A stretch of DNA of 30,488 nt from assembly GCA_964635265.1 (NCBI GenBank), contig CAZWNV010000011.1, positions 1-30,488 on the forward strand. The letters are read 5' to 3'. How positions within the stretch are numbered: the first letter of the stretch is position 1; each line of letters opens with the position of its first letter. Made by a program: the position numbers and the translations under genes. A model generated the notes under the pieces. That model did no database searches and was not told where the DNA came from. It saw only the letters and a program-made list of their open reading frames with translations. Below, piece after piece: positions 1 to 7,721 of this stretch. This DNA is from M55B175 sp964635265 (GTDB taxonomy: Bacteria; Desulfobacterota; Desulfobacteria; Desulfobacterales; Desulfosalsimonadaceae).

Positions 1-54
1 ACCTGCCGTCTCCCCCGCCGTCAAGCGGTTTCTTCTCCGGATTTTTTTCGGCTG

Positions 55-83
55 TTGGCAGCCGGCGGTTTTCCTGCTATACT
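55..83 (+). promoter_or_regulatory. Sigma70-type promoter of the radical SAM gene
   Basis: TTGGCA at 55-60 and TATACT at 78-83 are separated by exactly 17 bases, each one mismatch from the sigma70 consensus. The predicted transcript start (about 90) lies just ahead of the chosen start codon at 132 and makes the upstream in-frame ATG at 93 unlikely. Confidence 0.7.
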
Positions 84-131
84 GCTTATCAGATGCCGGG
101 AAAAGGCAGGAAATGCGGAGAAGGCTGCCAT

Positions 132-1007
132 ATGCGATATGAAGGTCCCATATACAGACCGCCGAGCGAGGCCGGGAGCCTTTTGATCCAGGCCACGGTC
201 GGCTGCCCCCACAACCGCTGCACCTTCTGCATGGTCTACAAAAAGGGCCCGCCCTTCCGGGTTCGGCCTGCTGCGGAAATCATAGCGGATCTCGAGGCCG
301 CGCGGGCGCAGTATGGACCCCGGGTGCGCCGCATTTTTTTTCCCGCGGGCAACACCATCGCCGCTCCGACAGAGACCCTGGAAGCGGTATTTTGCGCTGC
401 ACGGCGGATTTTTCCGGAGGTGGAGCGCATGACCGTGTACGGATCAGCCCGCTATATCCTGGAAAAGGGGGCACAGGAGCTGCGGCGCCTTGCGGCGGCA
501 GGCCTTTCCCGTATTCACGTGGGGCTTGAAAGCGGCCACGACCCGGTCCTGGCCGATATCCGGAAGGGGGCCTCCCGCTCGGAGCAGATCGAGGCGGGAA
601 GGATTCTTAGCGGCGCCGGCATTGAGAACAGCACCTATGTCATGCTGGGAATCGGCGGCAAAAGGCGGAGCCGGGAACACGCCCTGGCGACAGCCTCCGC
701 CCTGAACGCCATCACACCCGAGTATGTGCGGCTGCGGACTTTTGTGCCCAAGGTCGGCACCCCGCTTCTGCGCAAGGTGCAAAAGGGCGATTTTGTTATG
801 GCAGGGCCCCACGATGTCCTGCGGGAAGCCGGGCTGATCCTGGAGAACCTGGAGGTTGCCACGAGCCTGCGCAGTGACCACTACACCAATTATATCGATC
901 TCTCCGGGGAGCTCCCCCGGGACCGGGAACAGCTCCTGGCCAGTGTGGAGAGGGCGCTTAAACGGGATGAGAGCAGCTTCCGTCCCTTTTTTGTCGGCAC
1001 CGAGTAG
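132..1007 (+). CDS. Radical SAM protein
   Basis: The product (about 291 residues) is a cytoplasmic radical SAM enzyme expected to bind a 4Fe-4S cluster and cleave S-adenosylmethionine. The cluster motif is visible near residue 20 as CPHNRCTFC, a CX4CX2C spacing shared by a subfamily whose members usually read GC-S/P-HN-x-CTFC rather than the classical CX3CX2C. A glycine-rich strand (HVGLESGHD) and a later GIGG loop fit the TIM-barrel core. The start at 132 is preferred over the in-frame ATG at 93 because GGAGAAGG at 117-124 lies 7 bases upstream of it, and because 93 sits at the predicted transcript start. The substrate is unknown; no extra B12-binding or auxiliary cluster domain is evident. 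The family assignment is firm, the function open. Confidence 0.85.
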   Translation: MRYEGPIYRPPSEAGSLLIQATVGCPHNRCTFCMVYKKGPPFRVRPAAEIIADLEAARAQYGPRVRRIFFPAGNTIAAPTETLEAVFCAARRIFPEVERMTVYGSARYILEKGAQELRRLAAAGLSRIHVGLESGHDPVLADIRKGASRSEQIEAGRILSGAGIENSTYVMLGIGGKRRSREHALATASALNAITPEYVRLRTFVPKVGTPLLRKVQKGDFVMAGPHDVLREAGLILENLEVATSLRSDHYTNYIDLSGELPRDREQLLASVERALKRDESSFRPFFVGTE

Positions 1008-1190
1008 CCGGGCATTCGGGCCCCTATTATACTCCGGAAAGCGCAGGGCCATATGCGAATGCCGGGTGTCTGTCCTTGGGGAAAAAGGCGAGGTGATTGT
1101 GGCTTATGCCCGGGGCACCATCCGCAAGATCGTGTAAATCGCGCCCGATCGGGGTGACTGGAGAAAAAGACCGCAGGAAAGGACCGGCTT

Positions 1191-1760
1191 ATGAATTGTC
1201 CCAGGTGCAATCATCCATTGACCCCTGCAAGCCGCCGGGATTCCGGCGCAAAAGGCTCCGCCTCCGCGTATTACTGTGAAAACTGCGGTTGGGGGAAACA
1301 GCGCCCGGCAGAGCAGCAGCAGGAGGCTTCGGGCCAGGCAGCAGGCGTCCGGGATTACAGCCCCTCTACATGGCTGAAGCTCGCAGGCCTCTGGGGATTG
1401 TCCGCAGCCCTGGTTGCGGCCCCTTATATTCTGCTGCTCAAGTCTCCGTTCCTCTTGGGCGATGCCGGCTCCGCTGTATTTGATGCGGAGGCTGCCGCTG
1501 CCAAAATGGCGGCGGCGTTAAATCCTCATTACTGGATTGCCGCAGCCGTTTATATCGGCATTTGCGGGCTTTTTCCCATGCCGGAGGTGGACAGGGGGGA
1601 TCTGGGATGGTTCGGCGGATTGGTGGATAATCCCTTCTCCTTCTCTGATGATCTCAATCGCACCAAACTGCTGCTTCTGGTATGCATGATACCCGGAAGA
1701 ATCATTGCCAATACGCTTGTGGTAAGCTATCGCCTTGTGCGTACCGCTGTGGCGCCCTGA
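1191..1760 (+). CDS. Zinc-ribbon membrane protein, function unknown
   Basis: A 189-residue protein that I do not recognise beyond its architecture. The N-terminus holds two CXXC pairs (CPRC at residues 3-6 and CENC at about 29-32), a typical zinc ribbon. A short glutamine-rich linker follows, then hydrophobic segments at roughly 65-82, 110-127 and 160-180 that should span the inner membrane. AGGAAAGGA lies a few bases upstream of the ATG. It follows the radical SAM gene by about 180 bp on the same strand and may be co-transcribed, although a TATACT at 1028-1033 could be part of its own promoter (no good -35 partner was found). It converges with the methyltransferase gene downstream. Other zinc-ribbon/TM proteins range from protease partners to simple scaffolds, so no function is assigned. 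Confidence 0.7.
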   Translation: MNCPRCNHPLTPASRRDSGAKGSASAYYCENCGWGKQRPAEQQQEASGQAAGVRDYSPSTWLKLAGLWGLSAALVAAPYILLLKSPFLLGDAGSAVFDAEAAAAKMAAALNPHYWIAAAVYIGICGLFPMPEVDRGDLGWFGGLVDNPFSFSDDLNRTKLLLLVCMIPGRIIANTLVVSYRLVRTAVAP

Positions 1761-1809
1761 AACGGCGTTTGCAGGAACAGGGGCAGCCCCGGCGGAGAGC
1801 CCGGATGCC

Positions 1810-2637
1810 TCAGGATTTCTCCAGCACGCCCATGATGACCCGGGCGTAGCCTTCTGCCAGGCTTTTTCCCATGTTGGCCATCTTCTCTTCCGCTCTCGGT
1901 CCCATCAGCAGATGGATGCCAAGGGGCGAGGCAGGAGCGCTTTTTCTTTTGGCCTGCATTTTTTGAAACCACTGGCTGGATATTTCGGTTACATCCTGCC
2001 ATTCCAGGATAGAAAACCCTGCCTCCGCAAAAATCTGCTTCAGATCCTCCGCCTCGACCATGAAGCTGGTCTCCGGATCGCTGGACCAGGGCCCCGGCAG
2101 GAAGGGGTTGCCCCTGGGGCCGGTAAACACCTCGTGCACCGCCACTTTGCCGCCGGGTTTTAAGACCCGCCGGATTTCTTGTGCCCATCCGGGTTTGTCC
2201 GGGATGTTCATCTGTACATGATCGCTCCAGACAATATCAAATCCTTGGGCCGCAAAGGGCAGGATTGCCGCGTTGCCGCAGATAAAGGTGGTCCTGTCCG
2301 CAATCTGCAACAGCCCGGCAAGCGTGGCCGCAAGTTTTGCGTAGGAGTGCGTGAGATCGATCCCCAGCACCCGGCAGCCAAACCGGGTGGTAAGGTATCG
2401 GGCGGTTCCACCGGATCCGGAGCCCAGGTCCAGAATCCGGTCCTGCTCTTTGATTTCCAGCAGTCCGGCATGCTCGACCGTTGATTTGCGGCCCCGGATG
2501 TGGAAGCCGTCGATCGGGATCAGATCATCTGCACAGAGACCGGCAAGACCGCCTTTTGTTTTTTTTATGGCGGCCAGTACGCTTCCGGTCAGGTCGTCGT
2601 CAACGTGATAGTGTCGGGCAAGCTGTTGGATATTCAT
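1810..2637 (-). CDS. SAM-dependent methyltransferase (class I)
   Basis: A 275-residue soluble methyltransferase. Motif I, the SAM-binding loop LDLGSGSGG, is near residue 70 and is followed by an acidic strand end (GIDLT), which binds the ribose. The post-motif segments DIVWSDHVQMN and RRVLKPGGKVAVHEV are the usual motifs of the Methyltransf_11/25 group. The overall layout recalls small-molecule N- or C-methyltransferases such as the sarcosine/glycine type, but the substrate cannot be told. The start at 2637 (MNIQQLARHY) is chosen because GAGGTG lies about 4 bases upstream on the minus strand; in-frame ATGs further up (2649, 2718) lack such a site. It lies about 180 bp downstream of the antiporter gene on the same strand and might be read from the same transcript. 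Confidence 0.85.
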   Translation of the reverse strand: MNIQQLARHYHVDDDLTGSVLAAIKKTKGGLAGLCADDLIPIDGFHIRGRKSTVEHAGLLEIKEQDRILDLGSGSGGTARYLTTRFGCRVLGIDLTHSYAKLAATLAGLLQIADRTTFICGNAAILPFAAQGFDIVWSDHVQMNIPDKPGWAQEIRRVLKPGGKVAVHEVFTGPRGNPFLPGPWSSDPETSFMVEAEDLKQIFAEAGFSILEWQDVTEISSQWFQKMQAKRKSAPASPLGIHLLMGPRAEEKMANMGKSLAEGYARVIMGVLEKS

Positions 2638-2818
2638 TTCGCACCTCATGCTGGCCAGTGGGGGCAATAGAATCGCTGCCTTCCATTTTTCGTGTCTTCT
2701 ATATATGGTCTTAGCCAATTTTGCCCGGCGGTTGCAATCCCAAATGCATCCGCCCGCAGAATCCGCCCGCTTTGGCTTCCTGCAGGGGATCTGACCCCGG
2801 CGTCCCGTCGGAGCCGGA

Positions 2819-3811
2819 TCAGCCCTGGACCACCAGGTAGGTGATGTAGCCGCCGTAGCAGAAGAGCAGGAGAAGGCCGCCCCATCTCTGGACGGTGCAG
2901 TCTTTGCGCATCATCAGCCACGGCAAAAAGCTGATCCCCATCATTGCGCCGTAGTCGATAATCAAACCGCTTTCCACGAATCCGCCGGGAATCGGGATGG
3001 GCCGGACGATGCCGGCCGCGCCGATAACCGAGAGGATGTTGAAGACGTTGCTGCCCACGAGATTGCCGATGCTGATATCCATTTGTTTCTTCGCCGCAGC
3101 AACAGCGGAAGTGGCCAGTTCCGGAAGCGAGGTTCCCAGGGCGACAACGGTGAGACCGATGAATTTTTCGCTGACCCCGAAGTTCTTCATAATGGCGACG
3201 GCCGCATCGATCATTTTGTCCGCGCCGAAGACAACGCCGGCAATTCCTGCTGCAATGAGCAGGCCCTGGCGCAGCCGGGACTCGATGACCGCTATTTCCT
3301 CTGTTGCCGCGGCCGCCTCCGGTAAGGGGCCGCCAGCGTCCGGCTTGCCGGCCGCCCGGTTTTCCTTGGCGGATATGTAGTAATTGAAAATCGTATACAG
3401 GATGACCCCGCCAAACAGCGATGCCCCTTCAAGGCGGCTGATGTGCGAATCCAGGGAAAGCAGCAGGAGGTAGAAGGATATGGCCAGCATCAAGGGGATA
3501 TCGCGCCGGATTACGGAACGGTTGGCGGCAATAGGTGTGATAGCGGCGGAAGCCCCCAGTACAAGGGCGATATTGCAGATGTTGCTGCCCACCACGTTGC
3601 CCACGGCAATCATGCTTTTGTCCTGGATGGAGGAGATGACACTGACAACGAGTTCCGGAGAGGAGGTGCCGAAAGCCACCACCGTCAAACCAATCACCAC
3701 GGCGCTGATGCCCAGACTGCGGGCGAGGTTCGCCGAGCCTTTTACAAGCCAGTGGGCCCCGTAGTACAGGAGTCCGAAACCGGCCGCCAGCCAGAACAAG
3801 TGTAGGATCAT
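2819..3811 (-). CDS. Calcium/sodium antiporter, CaCA family (YrbG-like)
   Basis: An inner-membrane cation exchanger of about 330 residues, the usual length for the YrbG-type CaCA family, which exchanges Ca2+ for Na+ or H+. The two inverted alpha repeats are plain: the first contains GTSSPELVVS and GNVVGSNICNIALVLG, the second GTSLPELATS and GNLVGSNVFNILSVIG, with the acidic ion-binding glutamates in both. About ten hydrophobic helices can be counted, with a short charged cytoplasmic loop between the halves. I start it at the ATG at 3811 (MILHLFWLAAGF), where the first transmembrane helix begins. A longer frame reaching 3982 adds a cysteine- and arginine-rich stretch that looks like non-coding leader. 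The gene faces away from the porin gene across a 411-bp intergenic region. Confidence 0.92.
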   Translation of the reverse strand: MILHLFWLAAGFGLLYYGAHWLVKGSANLARSLGISAVVIGLTVVAFGTSSPELVVSVISSIQDKSMIAVGNVVGSNICNIALVLGASAAITPIAANRSVIRRDIPLMLAISFYLLLLSLDSHISRLEGASLFGGVILYTIFNYYISAKENRAAGKPDAGGPLPEAAAATEEIAVIESRLRQGLLIAAGIAGVVFGADKMIDAAVAIMKNFGVSEKFIGLTVVALGTSLPELATSAVAAAKKQMDISIGNLVGSNVFNILSVIGAAGIVRPIPIPGGFVESGLIIDYGAMMGISFLPWLMMRKDCTVQRWGGLLLLFCYGGYITYLVVQG

Positions 3812-4222
3812 ATAAATGCCTGTCGCAATCCGAGGTGGTTGGGGATCCAGATTTCCGACCAATATTGCCACATGCGGGCAGGATTGGAAATCCCAAAAAA
3901 ATGGCGGACTCCTGTTGTATCCCCTCCGGCAGCAGACAAGAAAAAAAATGGTTGTCAGATGCCGGCAAAACCGGTATAGCAAATCGGCTATAAACTGCGG
4001 AAACGCGGTCGGGCCCCTCTGCCGGAAGGGCCGTTCACAGCGGTTCCGGCTTCTCTGCAGTCCTTATCATCTTCCGGCGGTGCGCAAATGCGTGCGCCCC
4101 CATTCGGTCCTGGTTATACTGTATTCCGGACAATTGCGCCCTGCCCGGAAACGTTGTCCGGCACATGCATAATACCGGCAGGGAAAAATGAAAAGGCAAA
4201 ACACGAGACCTAAGGAGGCACA
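3812..4222. other. Divergent intergenic region, antiporter/porin
   Basis: 411 bp between divergent genes with no credible coding sequence. On the minus strand a TGCTATACC (plus coordinates 3973-3981) could be an extended -10 for the antiporter. On the plus strand TATACT at 4115-4120 is a possible -10 for the porin but has no good -35. An inverted repeat, CCGGACAA (4126-4133) and TTGTCCGG (4154-4161), lies just downstream of that -10 and could be an operator or an mRNA stem. Confidence 0.5.
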
Positions 4223-5533
4223 ATGAAGGGGAAGGGGAAAACGGCGAAGAAACTGACGGGAATCTTATTGGCGTTTGGCTTCCTGGCGGCGTCCGCGGCT
4301 CCGGGTGCCGCCGTTACTGTGGATTTTCACGGCAAGGCGCTGACGGCCTTTTTCAGCACCTCCAACGCAAGGCAGCTTGGCCGCGCAGCCGAAGGGGTGG
4401 AGACGGACAGCGCCAACATGGGAGTCGGCAAGTTCCGGCTCCGCGCCGAGGTGGGCACCGAAGACGGTCTGGCCAAAATGGTGTACGGATTTGAAACCGG
4501 GGCCAATAACTTCGGCGATGATTGGGGTTACTCGGGCGACAGCACGGATTTTGAGAACCGCTTCGCCTATATCCAGTCCGTCATTCCGGGCATGAGCCGC
4601 AATATTTACGGCCGGGCAGGTCTGCAAAAGACGGGGGTCAACCAGTGGCTGTGGACGGAGACGGCGCCGGGGCTCACCCTGCACGGAAAAGGGGAGATAA
4701 ACTGGATGACGGGATGGTTCCGCGGCATCGAGCAGGATGATCTGTGGGAGGGGGAGGATTTGAATTCCCCGGAAGATCCGGTAGATGATGCGGATCTTTT
4801 TGTCGCCCGGGCGGATTTCCGGCCCGCTTCGGATCTCTCGCTCGGCGGTTTCGGCGTCTATGCGAGAAACTTCGGCGGCAAGAAACTCGTGTACAGGGAT
4901 GCGGATCAGTTCTGGCTGGGGCTTACAGGAGCGCTGGAAGGCCCGGTCTTTGCCTCCGGCGACCTTATCTACCAGGGCGGAGATGCCGGCGAGAGCGGTG
5001 ACCAGGACGTGTCTGCCTATCTCGCCAATTTTACCGTTGGCGCCGAGATCGAGGAGGGCGCGCGGGTTTCGGCGAACGCCCTGTATGTAAGCGGCGACGA
5101 TGATCCCGGCGACGGCGACCTGGATGCCTTTCAGTCCATCGACGCTGACGTCAAGGTGGGGCAGATTTTTTTCAAGGATTCGCTTGCAGGCTCCTGCGAC
5201 CGGTTCGTGGACGATATGTTCGGCGCCACCATGCCGACGGGCCTGAAAAACAACGGGTTGATCAATCTTGCCCTTGAAGGCGAATTCCGGCTCGACGAGA
5301 AAAACCATCTGCGGGCGGCCGGGCGTTATCTGCTCACCGCAGAAGATGACCCCTATTTTAACGAGGATGATCTGGGTTGCGAACTGGATCTGTGGTATAC
5401 GTACCAAATGAACAAAAACCTTTCCTTCAAGCTCGAGGGGGCCTATCTTTTCTCCGGGGACCTGGCTGATAAGATTTTTCAGGACGATGATGATGTCTTT
5501 CTGCTGGGCGCGGGCATGAAGTTCGTGTTCTAA
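4223..5533 (+). CDS. Outer-membrane beta-barrel porin
   Basis: A 436-residue secreted protein with a classical signal peptide (basic KGKGKTAKK start, hydrophobic core, cleavage near ASAAPGAA at about residue 30). The mature part is a run of alternating amphipathic strands rich in G, Y, W, D and F, and ends in MKFVF, the terminal phenylalanine expected for insertion by the BAM machinery. It resembles the porin/alginate-export-like barrels common in deltaproteobacterial lineages. A very strong Shine-Dalgarno (TAAGGAGG, 4211-4218) suggests an abundant protein. Aspartate-rich loops (SGDDDPGDGD, FQDDDDV) could bind cations. The gene is followed after 88 bp by the FlgT_C-like gene with no terminator seen between. 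The barrel call is firm; what it passes is unknown. Confidence 0.85.
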   Translation: MKGKGKTAKKLTGILLAFGFLAASAAPGAAVTVDFHGKALTAFFSTSNARQLGRAAEGVETDSANMGVGKFRLRAEVGTEDGLAKMVYGFETGANNFGDDWGYSGDSTDFENRFAYIQSVIPGMSRNIYGRAGLQKTGVNQWLWTETAPGLTLHGKGEINWMTGWFRGIEQDDLWEGEDLNSPEDPVDDADLFVARADFRPASDLSLGGFGVYARNFGGKKLVYRDADQFWLGLTGALEGPVFASGDLIYQGGDAGESGDQDVSAYLANFTVGAEIEEGARVSANALYVSGDDDPGDGDLDAFQSIDADVKVGQIFFKDSLAGSCDRFVDDMFGATMPTGLKNNGLINLALEGEFRLDEKNHLRAAGRYLLTAEDDPYFNEDDLGCELDLWYTYQMNKNLSFKLEGAYLFSGDLADKIFQDDDDVFLLGAGMKFVF

Positions 5534-5621
5534 GGCGCTGTCCGTTTTTTTGTGTGAATCCGGCCCCGCCCGGGTGCTGCAAACCGGGCATATGGGCAAG
5601 ATGGCAACAGGAGAGAGCGTT

Positions 5622-7340
5622 TTGCGTATACAGGCGTGTTTTCTGCAACAGGTTTTTGCGGCATTGCTCATCCTTTTGCTGACCGGCCTGCCGGCAGCAG
5701 GGGAGCGTTTTTCGTTGGATACGGTCCAAAAGGAGCTTTCCGTGATCGAGGCCGCTCTGATCGAGGGCCCCGGGGAAACGCTTCTTTTGGGGAAAGGCAC
5801 AAGCGAAGGCGTGAGCAGGGGGGATCTGTTTACCGTTTATTCCCACGGCCCCGACGTGGTGGATCCGGACAGCGGGGAGACGCTGGGCGCGTTTTCCGCA
5901 CCTGTGGCCATATGCCGGGTCAAGCGTACACAGCCCCGTTTCAGCGTACTTTCCGTAAAGTGTCTCCGGCCGGAGTGTGATGTCAAACCGGGGATGGAGG
6001 CCGTGCGCTTCCGGGATGTGCCCGCCCTGTTCATGGACAGTACCGCCGCGGCCCGTTCCCTCTATACGCTGCTGCGGGCCCGCCTGCGCCATCTGGACTG
6101 GCAGGGTTATGAAACCGGAAGCCAGGTGGAAAAGCTGCAGCCGGAGGCGGCCTCCGCGAATGCGGTGGTTTTTGCGGCGGCCGCGGATATGCTCACCCTC
6201 TGGAGCGGCGGCGAGATTAAGGCCGTGTATCCGGATACCGATCTGTCCCAACAGGCCGGCAAAGACCGAACAGCCGCCCGGAGGCAGCAGCCCGAAACAG
6301 CTCTCAGGGCCGAGAGGCCTGCCGGCCCGGGGCATGCAGCCACCCGGGTGCCGGGCATGACATCGGAAATTCCGGTCTCAGCCCCCGGCGTTTTTGCCAG
6401 CCTGGACCGGAGGGTGCATAACTTTCAGGTGGTGGAGCTTGGGGAAGGCGGGCAGCCCTATCTTGTCTTTCTCAGCGGCAATACGGTCGAGGCCCGCGCT
6501 ATGGAGGGGGAGCCGCGGTTTCGATACAGCTATGAGGGATTTGGCACGGTGGCCGGCCTGACGGCATCTGCGCGCGGTCTTGTGGCGCTCAATATTTATG
6601 TACCGGATAAGGGCATGCGCTCCAGGGTCTTGCGGCTTACAGAGTCCGGCTTCCGGATTGCCGCCGAGGATCTTGCCTATGTCCTGGCTGTTATGGAGCC
6701 GCCCGGCGGCGGGACAGAGCTTTTGGGGCAGCGCTTCAGCCGGTCGGATCTGCTTCTGCCGGTTCTCCACAAGCTGCACCTGGAAAACGGCGGTGTAAAA
6801 AAGGAAAGAAACGTGGCGGTTCCCTATGGCTACAGCCTGTTCGGTGCTTTTCACGCGGATCTTGACGGCGACGGCAGCCATGAGAAAGGGTTTTTCGATT
6901 CCGGCGGCCGTCTGCTGCTCTACGAAGCCGGGGAAAAGCAGTGGCAGTCCGCGGAGAGCTTCGCAGCCTCCGGGAACTCCCTGCTGGTTGCCGACCCGGA
7001 TTATGAAGATGCGGCTCCGGCCGAGCTGCAGGTATGGAGCCAGCCCGCTCTCTTTGCTTCCAAGGGCCGATATTATGCCGTATGCGCTCTCAATCAACCC
7101 GACCTCTCCAGCGTGGTCGGAGGCGGCCCCCGCAAGGGTACGGTGGGCGTTCTGGACTGTTCGGGCGGCTCCTGCCGGCTCTCCCGTCTGCAGAAGCGTT
7201 TCAGCGGGCCGATCCAGGATCTGGCCGTGTACCGGGACAAGCTGCTGATCTGTGTCCTGGAGAATGGATTTTTCAAGGGAAAAGCCCGATCCCACATCCT
7301 CTCCGTCCCCCTCACGGAGCTGATCCCCGCCGCCGAATAG
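5622..7340 (+). CDS. Secreted FlgT_C-like protein with VCBS-like calcium motif
   Basis: About 572 residues from a TTG start at 5622. I prefer this start over ATGs at 5592 and 5601 because AGGAGAG (5609-5615) lies 6 bases upstream and the protein then begins with a compact signal peptide (MRIQACF, then a hydrophobic core ending in LPAAGE). Residues about 40-125 (LLLGKGTSEGVSRGDLFTVY and following) resemble the FlgT C-terminal fold, a small beta domain found in flagellar and surface proteins. After a proline- and arginine-rich linker comes a long beta-rich region with DLDGDG near residue 412, the calcium-binding signature of FG-GAP/VCBS propeller blades. It is probably periplasmic or outer-membrane associated and perhaps works with the porin just upstream. 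No flagellar genes are nearby, so a flagellar role is not supported. Confidence 0.65.
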   Translation: MRIQACFLQQVFAALLILLLTGLPAAGERFSLDTVQKELSVIEAALIEGPGETLLLGKGTSEGVSRGDLFTVYSHGPDVVDPDSGETLGAFSAPVAICRVKRTQPRFSVLSVKCLRPECDVKPGMEAVRFRDVPALFMDSTAAARSLYTLLRARLRHLDWQGYETGSQVEKLQPEAASANAVVFAAAADMLTLWSGGEIKAVYPDTDLSQQAGKDRTAARRQQPETALRAERPAGPGHAATRVPGMTSEIPVSAPGVFASLDRRVHNFQVVELGEGGQPYLVFLSGNTVEARAMEGEPRFRYSYEGFGTVAGLTASARGLVALNIYVPDKGMRSRVLRLTESGFRIAAEDLAYVLAVMEPPGGGTELLGQRFSRSDLLLPVLHKLHLENGGVKKERNVAVPYGYSLFGAFHADLDGDGSHEKGFFDSGGRLLLYEAGEKQWQSAESFAASGNSLLVADPDYEDAAPAELQVWSQPALFASKGRYYAVCALNQPDLSSVVGGGPRKGTVGVLDCSGGSCRLSRLQKRFSGPIQDLAVYRDKLLICVLENGFFKGKARSHILSVPLTELIPAAE

Positions 7341-7381
7341 CCCCTCTGACGGTTCCGTCTCACCGTCTCTCTTCGAAAGCA

Positions 7382-7404
7382 AGCGGGGGTGCAAAACCCC
7401 CGCT
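7382..7404 (+). terminator. Terminator-like hairpin after the FlgT_C-like gene
   Basis: AGCGGGGGT (7382-7390) pairs perfectly with ACCCCCGCT (7396-7404) around a 5-base loop, 40 bp after the stop codon. No T-run follows, so it may be a weak or Rho-assisted terminator, or a 3'-end stabilising hairpin. Confidence 0.5.
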
Positions 7405-7546
7405 GTCTGCAAAAATTCCCGGGAAACCCCAAATCAGAAGGCCCTGATCCCGGCAGATTTTCTCTGTCCCCGGCTTCTGCATTGCCCTCCGATTTTCCGG
7501 CCGATTCACCAAATCGCCGCTCTTTAGTCACCAAATCGCCCCGTAA

Positions 7547-7602
7547 TCGTCAAACAATTATCATTTTCGTGTCATCATATCGTTACACGTCTCCTCCATA
7601 AC
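7547..7602 (+). promoter_or_regulatory. Predicted PhoB box array and promoter of the TonB-dependent receptor
   Basis: Hexamers with exact 11-bp spacing start at 7548 (CGTCAA), 7559 (TATCAT), 7570 (TGTCAT) and 7581 (CGTTAC). The Pho box of enterobacteria is a direct repeat of TGTCA(T/C) every 11 bp that replaces the -35 element. A CATAAC at 7597-7602 lies 10 bases past the last hexamer, close to the 11 bases seen at the second array (13789-13845). The middle two hexamers match well, the outer two less so. Confidence 0.5.
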
Positions 7603-7721
7603 TCCCAAAATCCATACAACACACCCGGCACTGCAGGCGCTGGGTGTCACCATCATGGTTCAGCCATCAAGAAGTGTCGGAATTTTTTCATATGATCCGG
7701 AATACGGCAAGGAGGTCGGCA

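Larger units (their letters stand above)
7341..7721. other. Intergenic region ahead of the TonB-dependent receptor
   Basis: 381 bp. In order it holds a GC-rich hairpin (7382-7404), a 13-bp direct repeat TCACCAAATCGCC at 7506-7518 and 7528-7540, a Pho-box-like array (7547-7590), and a stem-loop at 7621-7647 whose arms ACACCCGGC and GCTGGGTGT pair with one G-U, in the predicted 5' leader. No cobalamin or other riboswitch motif was found. Confidence 0.6.

Noticed and set aside
1051..1137. Short frame ending ECRVSVLGEKGEVIV..., faintly like a CooT-type small protein
   Set aside because: No ATG/GTG/TTG start with a ribosome site in frame, too short, and the middle of the family is missing. At most a remnant.
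2748..2770. ATCCGCCCGC twice in the gap between antiporter and methyltransferase
   Set aside because: Only 10 bp, GC-rich, 13 bp apart and with no promoter elements around it; likely chance in this composition.
3812..3982. N-terminal extension of the antiporter
   Set aside because: The added residues are Cys/Arg/Pro-rich without a membrane helix, whereas the start at 3811 opens directly into the first transmembrane helix as in the family.
4265..5800. 511-codon open frame on the minus strand
   Set aside because: Mirror of the porin gene, which has a signal peptide, a strong ribosome site and a C-terminal Phe.
7603..7721. Possible cobalamin riboswitch ahead of the TonB-dependent receptor
   Set aside because: Looked for the conserved B12-box and found none; only a simple stem-loop at 7621-7647 is present.
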